Positions 8,080 to 16,409 are shown, numbered from the stretch's first letter. The stretch: DNA of 64,000 nucleotides from Rubrivivax sp. (GCA_019635315.1 JAHBZT010000001.1:372001-436000); one strand, 5' to 3'. A program made the numbers and translations. The notes: a model not told the origin generated them from the sequence alone.

Positions 8080-9858
8080 ATGGGGGAGAGCGACGCCGGT
8101 CCCGTGCTGCACAAGGTCCGACAGGCCATCGTGGTGGTCGACGTCGTCGAGTCGGTGCGCCTGATGCAGGCCTTCGAGGCCGACGTCATCGAGCGCTGGC
8201 GCCAGTTCGTCGCCGAGGTGCGCCAGCGCCTGCTGCCGCCGCACCAGGGCCGGCTGGTCAAGAGCCTGGGCGACGGCATGCTGCTGGCCTTCGCGACCCC
8301 GGCCCAGGCCGCCGCGGTGGCCGGCGAACTGCACCGCAGCATCGCGCGCTACAACGACAAGCGCGGCGCCGACGCCGCCATCCACCTGCGCGTGGGTGCG
8401 CATGTCGCCGAGGTCGTCAGCGACGAGATCGATGTCTACGGCGCCGGCGTCAACCTCGCCGCGCGGCTGTGCACGCTGGCCTCGCCGGGCGAGACGCTGG
8501 TGTCCGCCGACTTCCGCGACGGCCTCGTCGACGGGCTGGACCCGCAGGTCGAGGACCTCGGCGAGTTCCAGCTCAAGCATGTCGAGACCACGGTGCGCGC
8601 GTTCAGGCTGGGCAGCCAGGCCGCGACCGTGCTGCTGCCCGGCTTCGACACCCTGTGGCGCGAGCGCCCGGCCTTCGCGGTGCTGCCGCTGCAGACCGCC
8701 GGCGACGACGCCGAGGCCGAGATCGTGGCCGAGGTCGTCGCCGACCAGCTGACGCGCGAACTCTCGGGCAGCCAGGGCTGGCGCGTGATCTCGCGCCTGA
8801 GCATGGTCGCCTTCCGCGGCCGCCACCCGGGCCTGGACGAGCTGGCGCGGCACCTGAAGCCGACCTGGGTCGTGTCGGGCCGCTGCCGCGTGCTGGGCCC
8901 GCTGGTGCGCGTCAGCCTCGAGGTCGCCGACGTGCGCAGCGCCAGCGTCGTCTGGAGCGACATCGTCGAGGCGCCCAAGGACGAGCTGCTCAAGATCGAG
9001 GGCGCGCTCGGCAGCCGCATCGCGCAGAGCCTGCTGCGCGCGATCTTCTCGTTCGAGCTGCAGCGCAGCCGCACGCAGCCGCTGCCCACGCTGGCCAGCC
9101 ACACGCTGCTGTTCGCCGCGATGGCGCTGATGCACCGTGTCTCGCCGCAGGACTTCGCGCGCGGCCGCGACCTGCTGGAGCTGCTGTGCGAGCGCCACCC
9201 CCGCGCGCCCGAGCCGCACGCCTGGCTGGCCAAGTGGCACGTGCTGCAGGTCGTGCAGGGCTGGGCGCCGGACCCGGCGCGCGCCAAGGCCGAGGGCCAG
9301 TCCTGCGTCGCGCGCGCGCTGCAGGAACGGCCCGACCACGCGCTCGGGCTGGCCGTCGACGGGCTGATCGGCGGCCTGCTGGGCCAGGACCTGTCGCATG
9401 CCGAGCGGCGCTACGAGGCCGCGCTGGCGGCCGACCCGAGCGAGTCGCTGGCCTGGCTGTTCCAGTCCGCCACCCATGCCTACCGCGACCGCGGCGAGCA
9501 GGCCGCGCAGGCCGCGATGACGGCGCTGCGCCTGTCGCCGCTGGACCCGCTGCGCTACTTCTACGACTCGTTCGCGGCGCACGCGATGCTGGCGGCCGGG
9601 CGGCCGGCCGAGGCCGTCGGGCTGGCCGAGCGCTCGCTGCGCGTCAATGCCGCCCACCTGCCGACGCACCGCTCGCTGGTCATCGCGCGCATGCTGGCCG
9701 GGCAGCCGGAGGCCGCGCGCCGCGACGCGCAGGTGCTGCTGGCGCTCAAGCCGGGCTTCACGGTCGCCGGCTTCCTGGCCAGCTACCCGGGGCGCGAAAC
9801 GGCCTTCGCGGCACGCAGCGCCGAGGCCCTGGCCGAGGCCGGCGTGCCGCGCGGCTGA
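8080..9858 (+). CDS. Class III adenylate cyclase with TolB-like and TPR-like regions
   Basis: This protein has 592 residues. The cyclase domain (about 15-178) keeps the metal ligands Asp21 and Asp65, the adenine-selecting Lys61 (KSLGDG) and Asp119 (DVYG), and the transition-state residues Asn125 and Arg129 (VNLAAR). It should therefore make cAMP. The middle region (about 195-330) has the 'FAVLPLQ...VVADQLTREL' pattern seen in TolB/FlgO-like segments of such cyclases. The C-terminal third is helical, TPR-like, and rich in 'RRYEAALAADPSESLAWLF' units. No membrane segment or signal peptide is visible. ATG 8080 was chosen; a GTG two codons upstream and ATGs at 8035/8041 are alternatives. It precedes the PAP2/protease pair by 59 bp. 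Confidence 0.88.
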   Translation: MGESDAGPVLHKVRQAIVVVDVVESVRLMQAFEADVIERWRQFVAEVRQRLLPPHQGRLVKSLGDGMLLAFATPAQAAAVAGELHRSIARYNDKRGADAAIHLRVGAHVAEVVSDEIDVYGAGVNLAARLCTLASPGETLVSADFRDGLVDGLDPQVEDLGEFQLKHVETTVRAFRLGSQAATVLLPGFDTLWRERPAFAVLPLQTAGDDAEAEIVAEVVADQLTRELSGSQGWRVISRLSMVAFRGRHPGLDELARHLKPTWVVSGRCRVLGPLVRVSLEVADVRSASVVWSDIVEAPKDELLKIEGALGSRIAQSLLRAIFSFELQRSRTQPLPTLASHTLLFAAMALMHRVSPQDFARGRDLLELLCERHPRAPEPHAWLAKWHVLQVVQGWAPDPARAKAEGQSCVARALQERPDHALGLAVDGLIGGLLGQDLSHAERRYEAALAADPSESLAWLFQSATHAYRDRGEQAAQAAMTALRLSPLDPLRYFYDSFAAHAMLAAGRPAEAVGLAERSLRVNAAHLPTHRSLVIARMLAGQPEAARRDAQVLLALKPGFTVAGFLASYPGRETAFAARSAEALAEAGVPRG

Positions 9859-9917
9859 GCGCATCCCCCGCCCCCGCTGCGCGACACGCGCCCGATCCCC
9901 GCAACCCGGAGTCCCCG

Positions 9918-11087
9918 ATGAGCTTCACCGCACCCCTGGCCTACACCGGTGCCAACGCCTACGCCTACACCGGGGCGAATGCCTACGCCTACACGGGCGC
10001 CAATGCCTACGCCTACGCCTACGGCGCGCCGATGGAGGCCTACGGCTTCGACGGCCTGCCAGGCAATCCGATGCTGGCCGTGGCGTTGGGCGAGGCGCAC
10101 CGCGCGCTGCGCCGCGACGTCTACACCGACCCGGTGGCCAGCGACCGCTGGCTGCCCGGCCGCCCGCTGCAGCGGCGGGACGACGTCGCGCACATCGGCC
10201 GGCTCGGCGCGCAGGTGCGGCAGTCGATGGCGCAGCTGGAGCTGCTGGGCGCACTGCAGTTCGAGCCGCCCGGCGACGGCGTCCCGGAGGGCACCCCGGC
10301 CGTGCTGTGGGCCGACGGCGGCGCCGGTGGCGAGCGCCACTTCGCGCAGCTGGTGCGCATGACGCGTCCGTCGCTGGACTACTTCCGCAACCAGCTGCCG
10401 GTCGTCGACGCGCAGGGCGGCATCCGCGACGCGCGGCTGGCCGAGATCCTGACCCAGGTCGCGCCGCCGATCGCGCAGTTCGCATCGGTGCTCAACCTGC
10501 AGGCCGGCCGTCACCGCCAGACGCTGGAGCTGCTCAACCTGGCGCTGCAGTGCACCTATGCGGTGACGATGCGCTTCAAGCTCGCGCTGTCCTGCCCGCG
10601 GCCCAGCGAACTGAGCGCGGCGCTGATGCCCTGCATCGAGGTGCCCGCCCATGCCGCGCTGCCGGCGGGCCACGCCGCCGAGGCCCATGTCACGGCGACG
10701 CTGCTCGGCGCGCTGGCCGGCGCCGACGACCCGCTGCGCCGCGGCCTGCGCCGGGTCGCGCACCGCATCGCCGAGAACCGCGTCGTCGCCGGCCTGCACT
10801 ACCCGATCGACAACGTCAGCGGCCGCCTGCTCGGCGACGCCTTCGCGTCCTACCTGCTCGCGGCCTGCGGCCAGGCCGCCGACTGGCATGGCGGCGAGTT
10901 CGACGGCGCCGGCCTGGACCCGGCCGCGGCCGGGGCGAACGTCTTCGAGGCCGAGCATGCCGCCGACGACGGCCGCGCCCATGGCGTGGGCTGCAGCGCG
11001 CTGAGCGGCTTCGCGGCGCCGGCCGCGGCGCGCTTCACGGTGCTGCGCGCGATGTGGGCCGCCGCGCAGGCCGAGTGGGCACCCTGA
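9918..11087 (+). CDS. Vanadium-haloperoxidase/PAP2-type phosphatase-like enzyme
   Basis: This is a 389-residue protein with the three motifs of the PAP2/vanadium haloperoxidase superfamily: K-x6-RP (Lys221, Arg228, Pro229), P-x-GH (Pro249-Gly251-His252) and NR-x5-H-x3-D (Asn287, Arg288, His294, Asp298). The last motif has Asn where Ser is usual. The fold binds phosphate or vanadate; substrate and reaction (halide oxidation or dephosphorylation) cannot be told from sequence. No signal peptide or membrane segment is seen, unlike most PAP2 lipid phosphatases. The N-terminus carries three copies of an eight-residue Tyr/Ala/Asn repeat. The start has GGAG six bases upstream. The subtilase gene follows two bases after the stop. 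Confidence 0.8.
   Translation: MSFTAPLAYTGANAYAYTGANAYAYTGANAYAYAYGAPMEAYGFDGLPGNPMLAVALGEAHRALRRDVYTDPVASDRWLPGRPLQRRDDVAHIGRLGAQVRQSMAQLELLGALQFEPPGDGVPEGTPAVLWADGGAGGERHFAQLVRMTRPSLDYFRNQLPVVDAQGGIRDARLAEILTQVAPPIAQFASVLNLQAGRHRQTLELLNLALQCTYAVTMRFKLALSCPRPSELSAALMPCIEVPAHAALPAGHAAEAHVTATLLGALAGADDPLRRGLRRVAHRIAENRVVAGLHYPIDNVSGRLLGDAFASYLLAACGQAADWHGGEFDGAGLDPAAAGANVFEAEHAADDGRAHGVGCSALSGFAAPAAARFTVLRAMWAAAQAEWAP
9942..10013 (+). repeat. Three in-frame 24-bp repeats (YTGANAYA)
   Basis: Three consecutive 24-bp units at 9942, 9966 and 9990 encode YTGANAYA three times (residues 9-32 of the haloperoxidase-like protein), followed by a partial YAYG. The DNA units differ only at third codon positions (for example GGT/GGG/GGC for Gly and AAC/AAT for Asn). 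The repeat has therefore been kept at the protein level rather than copied recently. Confidence 0.9.
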
Positions 11088-11089
11088 CG

Positions 11090-12928
11090 ATGACCGGCGC
11101 CGGCCGCCTGGACCCGTATCTGGCCTGGACCCTGGCCGGCGGCTGGCAGGGCCATGCCGCGGTGCGCGGCGACGCCGACGCGGCGGTGCTGCTGCTGGTC
11201 GAGGCCGCCGACGAGTTGCTGCAGCCCTGGCCCGACTTCGCCGCGCGGCGGCGGCTGGACGACTCGCCGTACGCCACCGTCGCCGTGCGCCGCGGCGACG
11301 TGGCCCCGTTGGCGGCCGCCATCGCCGAGGTCGGCGGGCGCTGCGAATTCGCGCTGCCGGTGGCCGGGCTGGGCACCGGTGCGGTCGCCGCGCCGCCGGC
11401 GCCGCCGCCGGCTGCGCCGCTGGTACTGGCCGTCGTCGACCATGGCTGCGCCTTCCTGCAGCGCAGCTTCCGCCGGCCCGGCGACCTGTCGCGCACGCGG
11501 CTGCTGGGGCTGTGGATGCAGGGCGGTGCCGACGCGCCTGCCGCGGGGGCGCCGCCGCCGGACTTCGGCTACGGCCGCGAGCTGACGGCGGCGGCGATCG
11601 ACGCGCTGATCGCGCGCGCCGGCACCGTCGGCGAGGCCGCCGTCTACCGCGAGCAGGGGGTGCTGCAGGTCGCGCCGGGCCTCGTCGCCGAGGCCGCGCA
11701 CGGCACCCATGTGCTGGACCTGCTGGGCGGGCCGGCCGAGCCGCGCCGCCAGGTCTCGGTCGGCAAGCCGGACCACGTCGACGGGATCGGCGCGCTGCCG
11801 CTGGTCTTCGTCGACCTGCCGACGACCGCGCCCGGCGACAGCACCGGCGCCTCCTCGTCGGCCTACCTGCTGGACGCGTTGCACTACGTGCGTCGCCGTG
11901 CCGGCGCCGGCGTGCCGGTGCTGCTCAACGTGAGCCTGGGTGCGCTCGCCGGCCCGCACGACGGCAGCTCGCTGACCGAGCAGGCGATCGACGACTTCCT
12001 GCAGCGCGACGGCTGCATGGCGCTGACGCTGGCCGCCGGCAATGCGGCGCGCGAGTCCTGGCACGCGCATGGCGTGCTGGCGCGCCGGACGGACGATGCC
12101 GCGCTGCTGTGGCGGCTGCGCGCCGACGACCCCACCGACAGCTTCGCCGAGTTGTGGTTCCAGGGCGCCAGCGCGGCCCTGGCCAGCGTGTCGCTGCGTC
12201 TCGTCGACCCGCTCGGGCGCGCCAGTGCCTGGCAGCCGCTGGCCGATGGCGAGGCCGTGACCACCGGTGCCGCGCTCTACACGCGCGCGGCGGGCAGCAT
12301 CGGCAAGGACGCGATGGCGCTGGCCGCGGTGGCGCCCAATGCCGGCGCGCGCCGCGCCGCGCCGGCGGGCGTCTGGCGCATCGAGATCCGGCGCGACGCG
12401 GCCGGCGGCGCCGTGCGCTTCGACGCCTGGATCCAGCGCGACGAACCCGACGGCCGCGGCGGCACGCCGGTGCAGTCGCGCTTCGAGGCCGTGCGCGGGC
12501 AGGCGCGCCTGGACGGTGGTTGCACGCTGAGCAACCTGGCGACCGGGCAGCGCGGCGTGGTCGTCGGCGCGCTCGACCGGCAGGAGCGCGAGGCAGCCTA
12601 CAGCTCGCGCGGCGCGGCGGCGCCGTCGGCGCGCAGCCTGCGCGACGTGGACGTGCTCGCGCCCGCCGAACGGGCCGACGTGGCCGGCGGGCTGCTCGGT
12701 GCCGGCGTGCACTCGGGCACGCTGGTGCGCCTGGGCGGCACCAGCGTGGCCTCGCCGGTCGCGGCGCGCCGCATCGCGCAGGCCCTGCTGGCCGGGCGCA
12801 TCGTGCCGGCCGCCGGCACGTCCCTCGCCGACGCCGTGCGGCACTGGCTGCTGCAGCGGCCGGCGCAGGGGCCGGCGCAACGGCCGCTGCGCCGGCTGGC
12901 CGGGCCGGCGGCGGGCCCGGCGCCCTGA
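11090..12928 (+). CDS. Subtilisin-like (S8) serine protease without signal peptide
   Basis: This 612-residue protease has the full S8 triad: Asp117 in 'AVVDHG', His204 in 'HGTHV' and Ser552 in 'GGTSVASP', plus the oxyanion Asn318 in 'AAGNAA'. Residues 1-100 form an alpha/beta segment that could be an I9-like propeptide. About 200 residues of beta-rich sequence are inserted between the Asn and Ser motifs. No Sec or Tat signal is present, so it may work inside the cell or leave with its partner. It follows the haloperoxidase-like gene by two bases and was surely co-transcribed with it; an in-frame GTG at 11076 would overlap that gene. The substrate is unknown. Confidence 0.88.
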   Translation: MTGAGRLDPYLAWTLAGGWQGHAAVRGDADAAVLLLVEAADELLQPWPDFAARRRLDDSPYATVAVRRGDVAPLAAAIAEVGGRCEFALPVAGLGTGAVAAPPAPPPAAPLVLAVVDHGCAFLQRSFRRPGDLSRTRLLGLWMQGGADAPAAGAPPPDFGYGRELTAAAIDALIARAGTVGEAAVYREQGVLQVAPGLVAEAAHGTHVLDLLGGPAEPRRQVSVGKPDHVDGIGALPLVFVDLPTTAPGDSTGASSSAYLLDALHYVRRRAGAGVPVLLNVSLGALAGPHDGSSLTEQAIDDFLQRDGCMALTLAAGNAARESWHAHGVLARRTDDAALLWRLRADDPTDSFAELWFQGASAALASVSLRLVDPLGRASAWQPLADGEAVTTGAALYTRAAGSIGKDAMALAAVAPNAGARRAAPAGVWRIEIRRDAAGGAVRFDAWIQRDEPDGRGGTPVQSRFEAVRGQARLDGGCTLSNLATGQRGVVVGALDRQEREAAYSSRGAAAPSARSLRDVDVLAPAERADVAGGLLGAGVHSGTLVRLGGTSVASPVAARRIAQALLAGRIVPAAGTSLADAVRHWLLQRPAQGPAQRPLRRLAGPAAGPAP

Positions 12929-12946
12929 TCCTCGAGCCCTGAGCCC

Positions 12947-12970
12947 GGCGCCGGTGCGTGGCCCGGCGCC
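12947..12970. terminator. Stem-loop between convergent genes
   Basis: The 47-bp gap between the subtilase and the convergent Crp gene holds a perfect 8-bp stem (GGCGCCGG at 12947-12954 with CCGGCGCC at 12963-12970) around an 8-base loop. There is no T-run on either side, so it would be a weak or factor-assisted bidirectional terminator. Confidence 0.4.
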
Positions 12971-12975
12971 GCCGC

Positions 12976-13644
12976 TCACCACTTCGCCGGCAGCGCCCGG
13001 CGCAGCACGATGCGGCGCCGGCCAACCTCGACGTAGCCGCCGCGCTCCAGGTCCTTCATCACGCGGCTGACCATCTCGCGCGTGCAGCCGAGCTGCTGCG
13101 AGATTTCCTGGTGCGAAGGGGCCGGGTCGGCGACGCGCGCGCCGTCGGGCTGCGGCTGCGTCACCTCCTCCAGCAGCGCCTTCAGGCGGCCGTAGACGTT
13201 GTTCAGCGCGATCTGCCGGAAGCTCATCGTCGCCGCGCGCGCGCGGCGGATCACCTTGGCCAGCAGCTCGAAGGCGAAGGCCGGGTCCTCGCGCAGGTGG
13301 GCCTCCAGCGTGGGGCGCGTCACCAGCGCCAGCAGCGTGGGCGCGAGCGTCTCCACGTTGGCCGAGCGCGGCCCGCCGTCCAGCCCCATCTCGCCGACAT
13401 ATTCGCCGGCGCCGTAGCGGCCGTAGGTCACCTCGCGGTCGTCGAGGCCCACGCTGTAGGCGCGCAGCTCGCCGGCGAGCACGATGTACAGCGTGTCGCC
13501 GCGGTCGCCCTCGCTGATGATCTGCACGCCCTTGCGCAGGCGGCGCAGCTCGCCGCGGCGCGCCAGCGTGCGCAGCGAGTCGCTCAGCGGCGCGGCGGCG
13601 ATCGGGTCCGGGTCGGGGGCGGGGTTGGTGCGTCGTGCGGACAT
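12976..13644 (-). CDS. Crp/Fnr-family transcriptional regulator
   Basis: This 222-residue protein has an N-terminal cyclic-nucleotide-binding-type beta barrel (residues ~20-140, 'GDTLYIVLAGELRAY', 'YGAGEYVGEMGLDGGPRSANV') and a C-terminal HTH (residues ~165-215, 'SHQEISQQLGCTREMVSRVMKDLERGGYV'). The phosphate-binding-cassette-like stretch 'GEMGLDGGPRSA' keeps an Arg that could contact cAMP. There is no Fnr-type cysteine cluster. The ATG at 13642-13644 excludes an Arg-rich upstream extension. An adenylate cyclase gene lies 3 kb away, which makes a cAMP link plausible but unproven. It is the last of three same-strand regulators. Confidence 0.9.
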   Translation of the reverse strand: MSARRTNPAPDPDPIAAAPLSDSLRTLARRGELRRLRKGVQIISEGDRGDTLYIVLAGELRAYSVGLDDREVTYGRYGAGEYVGEMGLDGGPRSANVETLAPTLLALVTRPTLEAHLREDPAFAFELLAKVIRRARAATMSFRQIALNNVYGRLKALLEEVTQPQPDGARVADPAPSHQEISQQLGCTREMVSRVMKDLERGGYVEVGRRRIVLRRALPAKW

Positions 13645-13702
13645 GGGGCCGTGCCCGCGGCACCGGCCCGACAGGGCGCGGCGCTCGGGGCGCGGCCGGA
13701 TG

Positions 13703-14428
13703 TTAGCTGCGGGCCGCCGATGCGGGCGGGACCGGGGCCTGGCGCAGCGCACCGACCAGCGGCGGCAGCACGGCGACCTGGCGCACCAGCTCGCGGATGC
13801 TCGCGGCGCCGGTCTTGGCGCGGATGCTGCCGATCTGCGTGCGCACGGTGGAGATCGCGACGCCGTGGCGCTGCCGGATCTCCTCGGGCCGCACGCCGGC
13901 GCACAGCAGCTCGAGCACGCGCGTCTCGGCCGGCGTGAGCCCGACGCTGCGCGCGAAGCCGTGCACCGAGAGCTGTTCGCAGACCTGGCGCTTGCCCAGC
14001 ACCAGCAGCACCAGCGGCTGCCGCTGCTCGGGGCCGTCGTGGCCGTGGTCGGCGGACTGCGGCAGCGGCACCACCGAGACGCTGATGCGCTGGTCGCCTT
14101 CGCCCAGCGTCAGCAGCCGGCGCAGGCCGCGCTGCGCGGCGGCCAGCGCATCGAACAGCGGGGCCACGTCCTGCGGCCGGTGCGCACGCAGCATGCGCCC
14201 CAGCATCTGCAGCGGGTGCGCGCCGTCGAGTTCCAGCCGCGCGGCGTGGTTGAGGTAGGTGACCTGCCCGTCGCCGGTGACCATCAGCATGCCGTAGTCG
14301 ATCTCGTCGAGCATGCGCCGCAGCCAGTGCGCCAGGTCGCTGCCGGTGACGCGGCGCTCGGGGCCGGCATAACCGGTCGGGCGGGGGTGCAATGCCGCGG
14401 CATGCGTCCATGGCGTGGTCTCGAACAT
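13703..14428 (-). CDS. LuxR-type regulator with PAS-like sensor (first of a tandem pair)
   Basis: This 241-residue protein has an N-terminal PAS-like segment (residues ~35-95, 'RRMLDEIDYGMLMVTGDGQVTYLN') and a C-terminal LuxR HTH (residues ~160-220, 'LTPAETRVLELLCAGVRPEEIRQRHGVAISTVRTQI'). The start is fixed by a textbook AAGGAGG site five bases before the ATG. No receiver domain is present, so activity is likely set by a ligand or cofactor at the PAS domain. It lies 139 bp downstream of a second, similar LuxR gene; their HTH regions align through to a shared 'LPPL' ending, suggesting old duplication. Confidence 0.88.
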   Translation of the reverse strand: MFETTPWTHAAALHPRPTGYAGPERRVTGSDLAHWLRRMLDEIDYGMLMVTGDGQVTYLNHAARLELDGAHPLQMLGRMLRAHRPQDVAPLFDALAAAQRGLRRLLTLGEGDQRISVSVVPLPQSADHGHDGPEQRQPLVLLVLGKRQVCEQLSVHGFARSVGLTPAETRVLELLCAGVRPEEIRQRHGVAISTVRTQIGSIRAKTGAASIRELVRQVAVLPPLVGALRQAPVPPASAARS

Positions 14429-14508
14429 GAAGGCCTCCTTTGCGCTGCGCCGGCCCGGCGAGCTGCCGGACGACGGGTTCAGCTTAGGAGGCGGGCACCG
14501 CCGCGGGC

Positions 14509-14545
14509 GGTGAATCGGTGCCCGGCGCTTGGTGATCTATTCACC
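14509..14545. promoter_or_regulatory. Candidate operator with repeated GGTGA/TCACC motifs
   Basis: Upstream of the first LuxR gene, GGTGAAT (14509-14515) and its complement ATTCACC (14539-14545) form an inverted repeat. The right half is itself part of a smaller dyad, GGTGA-TCTAT-TCACC (14531-14545). It sits in the 139-bp spacer between the two LuxR genes and could be their own binding site. This is a pattern only. Confidence 0.3.
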
Positions 14546-14567
14546 ATGCGCCGGCGGCCGGCGCGCC

Positions 14568-15203
14568 TCAGTGCGGCGCGGCCGGCGCGGCCGGCGCGGG
14601 CGGCGCGGGGGCTGCCGGCGACCGCAGGGGCGGCAGCCGCAGCAGCGCCTGCTGCAGCGCCGCGGCGCCGCCGAGACCGGTCTTGCGGCCGATCGCGCGC
14701 AACTGGCTGCGCACCGTGGCCGGCGCCACGCCCAGCACGCCGGCCGCCTCGCGCGGGGTGTCGCCTTCGGCCAGGCGCAGCAGCACGCGCGTCTCGGCCG
14801 CACTCAGGCCGTGCGACGCGGCCCAGGCCCGCACGTCGGCAGCGACACCGGCCGGCGCCGCGCCGCCGGACAGCAGCAGCATCCAGCGTGGTTCGGGCGG
14901 CGGTGCCAGCGCCTGTGCGCTCAGCGTCACCCCGGCCTCGGGCCAGTGCAGCAGCGCGGGCGCCACCTGCTGCTGCGCACGGCCGAGCAGCGCCGGCAAT
15001 TCGCCCGGTGGCCGGCCCGGCGCCTGCACGCGACCGTCGTGCAGCGCCAGCACGCCCGGCCCGCGCAGCAGCGCGGCCGCGGCGCGGTTGGACCACAGCA
15101 GCTCGGCGTCGGGACCCAGCAGCCACATCGGCCAGGCCAGCACGTCGGCCGCGTGCACGAGCAGGTCCAGGGGGGGAGCGTCGGCGCCGGTGCCGCGATT
15201 CAT
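14568..15203 (-). CDS. LuxR-type regulator with PAS-like sensor (second of a tandem pair)
   Basis: This is a 211-residue protein with the same plan as its downstream neighbour: a PAS-like N-terminus ('VLAWPMWLLGPDAELLWSN') and a C-terminal LuxR-like HTH ('LSAAETRVLLRLAEGDTPREAAGVLGVAPATVRSQL'). The C-terminus is an Ala/Pro tail of about 20 residues. The ATG at 15201-15203 was chosen because the upstream in-frame extension is Arg/Pro-rich noise; its ribosome site is poor. The two LuxR genes probably respond to related signals. A 13-bp tandem array lies about 90 bp upstream. Confidence 0.82.
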   Translation of the reverse strand: MNRGTGADAPPLDLLVHAADVLAWPMWLLGPDAELLWSNRAAAALLRGPGVLALHDGRVQAPGRPPGELPALLGRAQQQVAPALLHWPEAGVTLSAQALAPPPEPRWMLLLSGGAAPAGVAADVRAWAASHGLSAAETRVLLRLAEGDTPREAAGVLGVAPATVRSQLRAIGRKTGLGGAAALQQALLRLPPLRSPAAPAPPAPAAPAAPH

Positions 15204-15291
15204 GCTCGTGACGCTACGCGCCGGCCGCGGTCCGGGCATCGGCCGCCCTGGGGATGCGTGGCCGGAAGGCGTCTGGCACCGCCGGGCGGAC

Positions 15292-15382
15292 CGGTGCGTC
15301 GGGCCGGTGCGTCAGAGCGGTGCGTCAGACCGGTGCGTCAGACCGGTGCGTCGGGCCGGTGCATCGATCCGGTGCGACCGCC
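15292..15382. repeat. Seven-copy 13-bp tandem array
   Basis: A unit beginning CGGTGCGTC recurs with an exact 13-bp period at 15292, 15305, 15318, 15331, 15344, 15357 and 15370. The middle units are nearly identical and the last two diverge. The array fills much of the 282-bp spacer between a LuxR gene and the divergent LysR-ddpX-ldcA operon, ending about 104 bp before the LysR start. The 13-bp period is not a codon multiple, and no gene covers it. Confidence 0.92.
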
Positions 15383-15485
15383 CCCGCGGGTCATGACCCC
15401 GCTCGTTATCATTCCCGCGTGCCCATCCCCTTCGCAGCCCAGCGCCCGCCCGCCGCGCACCGGCGCCGTCCCTAGGCCTGCGCCC

Positions 15486-16409
15486 ATGCGGCTGCGCCAC
15501 ATCGAGGTCTTCCATGCCGTCATGCAGGCCGGCACCGTCAGCGGTGCCGCGCAGGTGCTGCACATCTCGCAGCCGGCGGTCACCAAGGCGCTGCAGCATG
15601 CCGAGGCGCAGCTGGGCATCCCGCTGTTCGACCGCGCGCGTGGCAAGTTCGTGCCGACGCCGGAGGCGCAACGCCTGTTCGTCGAGGTCGACCGCCTGCA
15701 CGGCGACCTGGTCGCGATCCGCCGCCTGGCGGCCAGCCTGAAGAGCGGCCAGGCGCAGAACGTGCGCCTGGCCGCGACGCCGGCGCTGGGCATGACCGTG
15801 CTGCCGGCGGCGATGGCGCGCTGGCACCGCGCGCTGCCCGGCGTGCGCTGCGCGCTGTCCACCCACCACACGCGCGAACTGGTCAGCGCGCTGCTGCTCG
15901 GCGAGGCCGACATGGCGCTGTCGATGCAGGACCCGCGCCACCCGGGCATCGGCAGCGAGGTGCTGGCCAGCGCGCCGATGGCCGCGCTGGTGCCGATGCG
16001 CAGCCCGCTGGCGCGCCGCAGCGGGCCGTTGCAGGTGCACGAGCTGCCGCCGGAGATGATCGGCCTGGACGCCGACGACCCGCTGGGCAACCGCGTGCTC
16101 GCCGCCTGCGAGGCCGCCGACCACCTGCCGCAGATGCCGATCACCGTGCAGACCTACCAGCTGGCGCGTGCGCTGGCCGAGGCGGGGCTGGGCGTCACCG
16201 TCGTCGACCCCTTCACCGCTGCCAGCGCCGACCGCCAGCAGGTGCGCGTGCGCACGCTGGAGCCGGCGCTGCCGGTGTCGCTGCACCTGCTGTGGGCGCT
16301 GAGCGCGCCGCTGTCGCAGGCCGCGCGGCGGCTGGTCGCCGACCTGCGCGCCGCGGCCGAGGCCTGCCTGCGCCAGGGCGAGCCGGCGCCGCGCGAGACG
16401 ACGCGATGA
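15486..16409 (+). CDS. LysR-family regulator heading a murein-peptidase operon
   Basis: This 307-residue LysR protein has its HTH at residues ~1-60 ('MRLRHIEVFHAVMQAGTVSGAAQVLHISQPAVTK') and an effector domain with the 'AEAGLGVTVVDPF' strand. The start follows directly from the HTH, which begins at residue 1-2 in this subgroup. Its stop TGA overlaps the ATG of ddpX (ATGA), so the regulator is translated with the two peptidases it most likely controls. This subgroup resembles regulators of D-amino-acid or amino-sugar pathways; the ligand may be a murein peptide or D-amino acid, which is inference from context. Confidence 0.9.
   Translation: MRLRHIEVFHAVMQAGTVSGAAQVLHISQPAVTKALQHAEAQLGIPLFDRARGKFVPTPEAQRLFVEVDRLHGDLVAIRRLAASLKSGQAQNVRLAATPALGMTVLPAAMARWHRALPGVRCALSTHHTRELVSALLLGEADMALSMQDPRHPGIGSEVLASAPMAALVPMRSPLARRSGPLQVHELPPEMIGLDADDPLGNRVLAACEAADHLPQMPITVQTYQLARALAEAGLGVTVVDPFTAASADRQQVRVRTLEPALPVSLHLLWALSAPLSQAARRLVADLRAAAEACLRQGEPAPRETTR

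Noticed and set aside
15292-15382. Tandem array as a possible CRISPR
   Set aside because: The units are 13 bp and contiguous with no unique spacers, and no cas gene is present.
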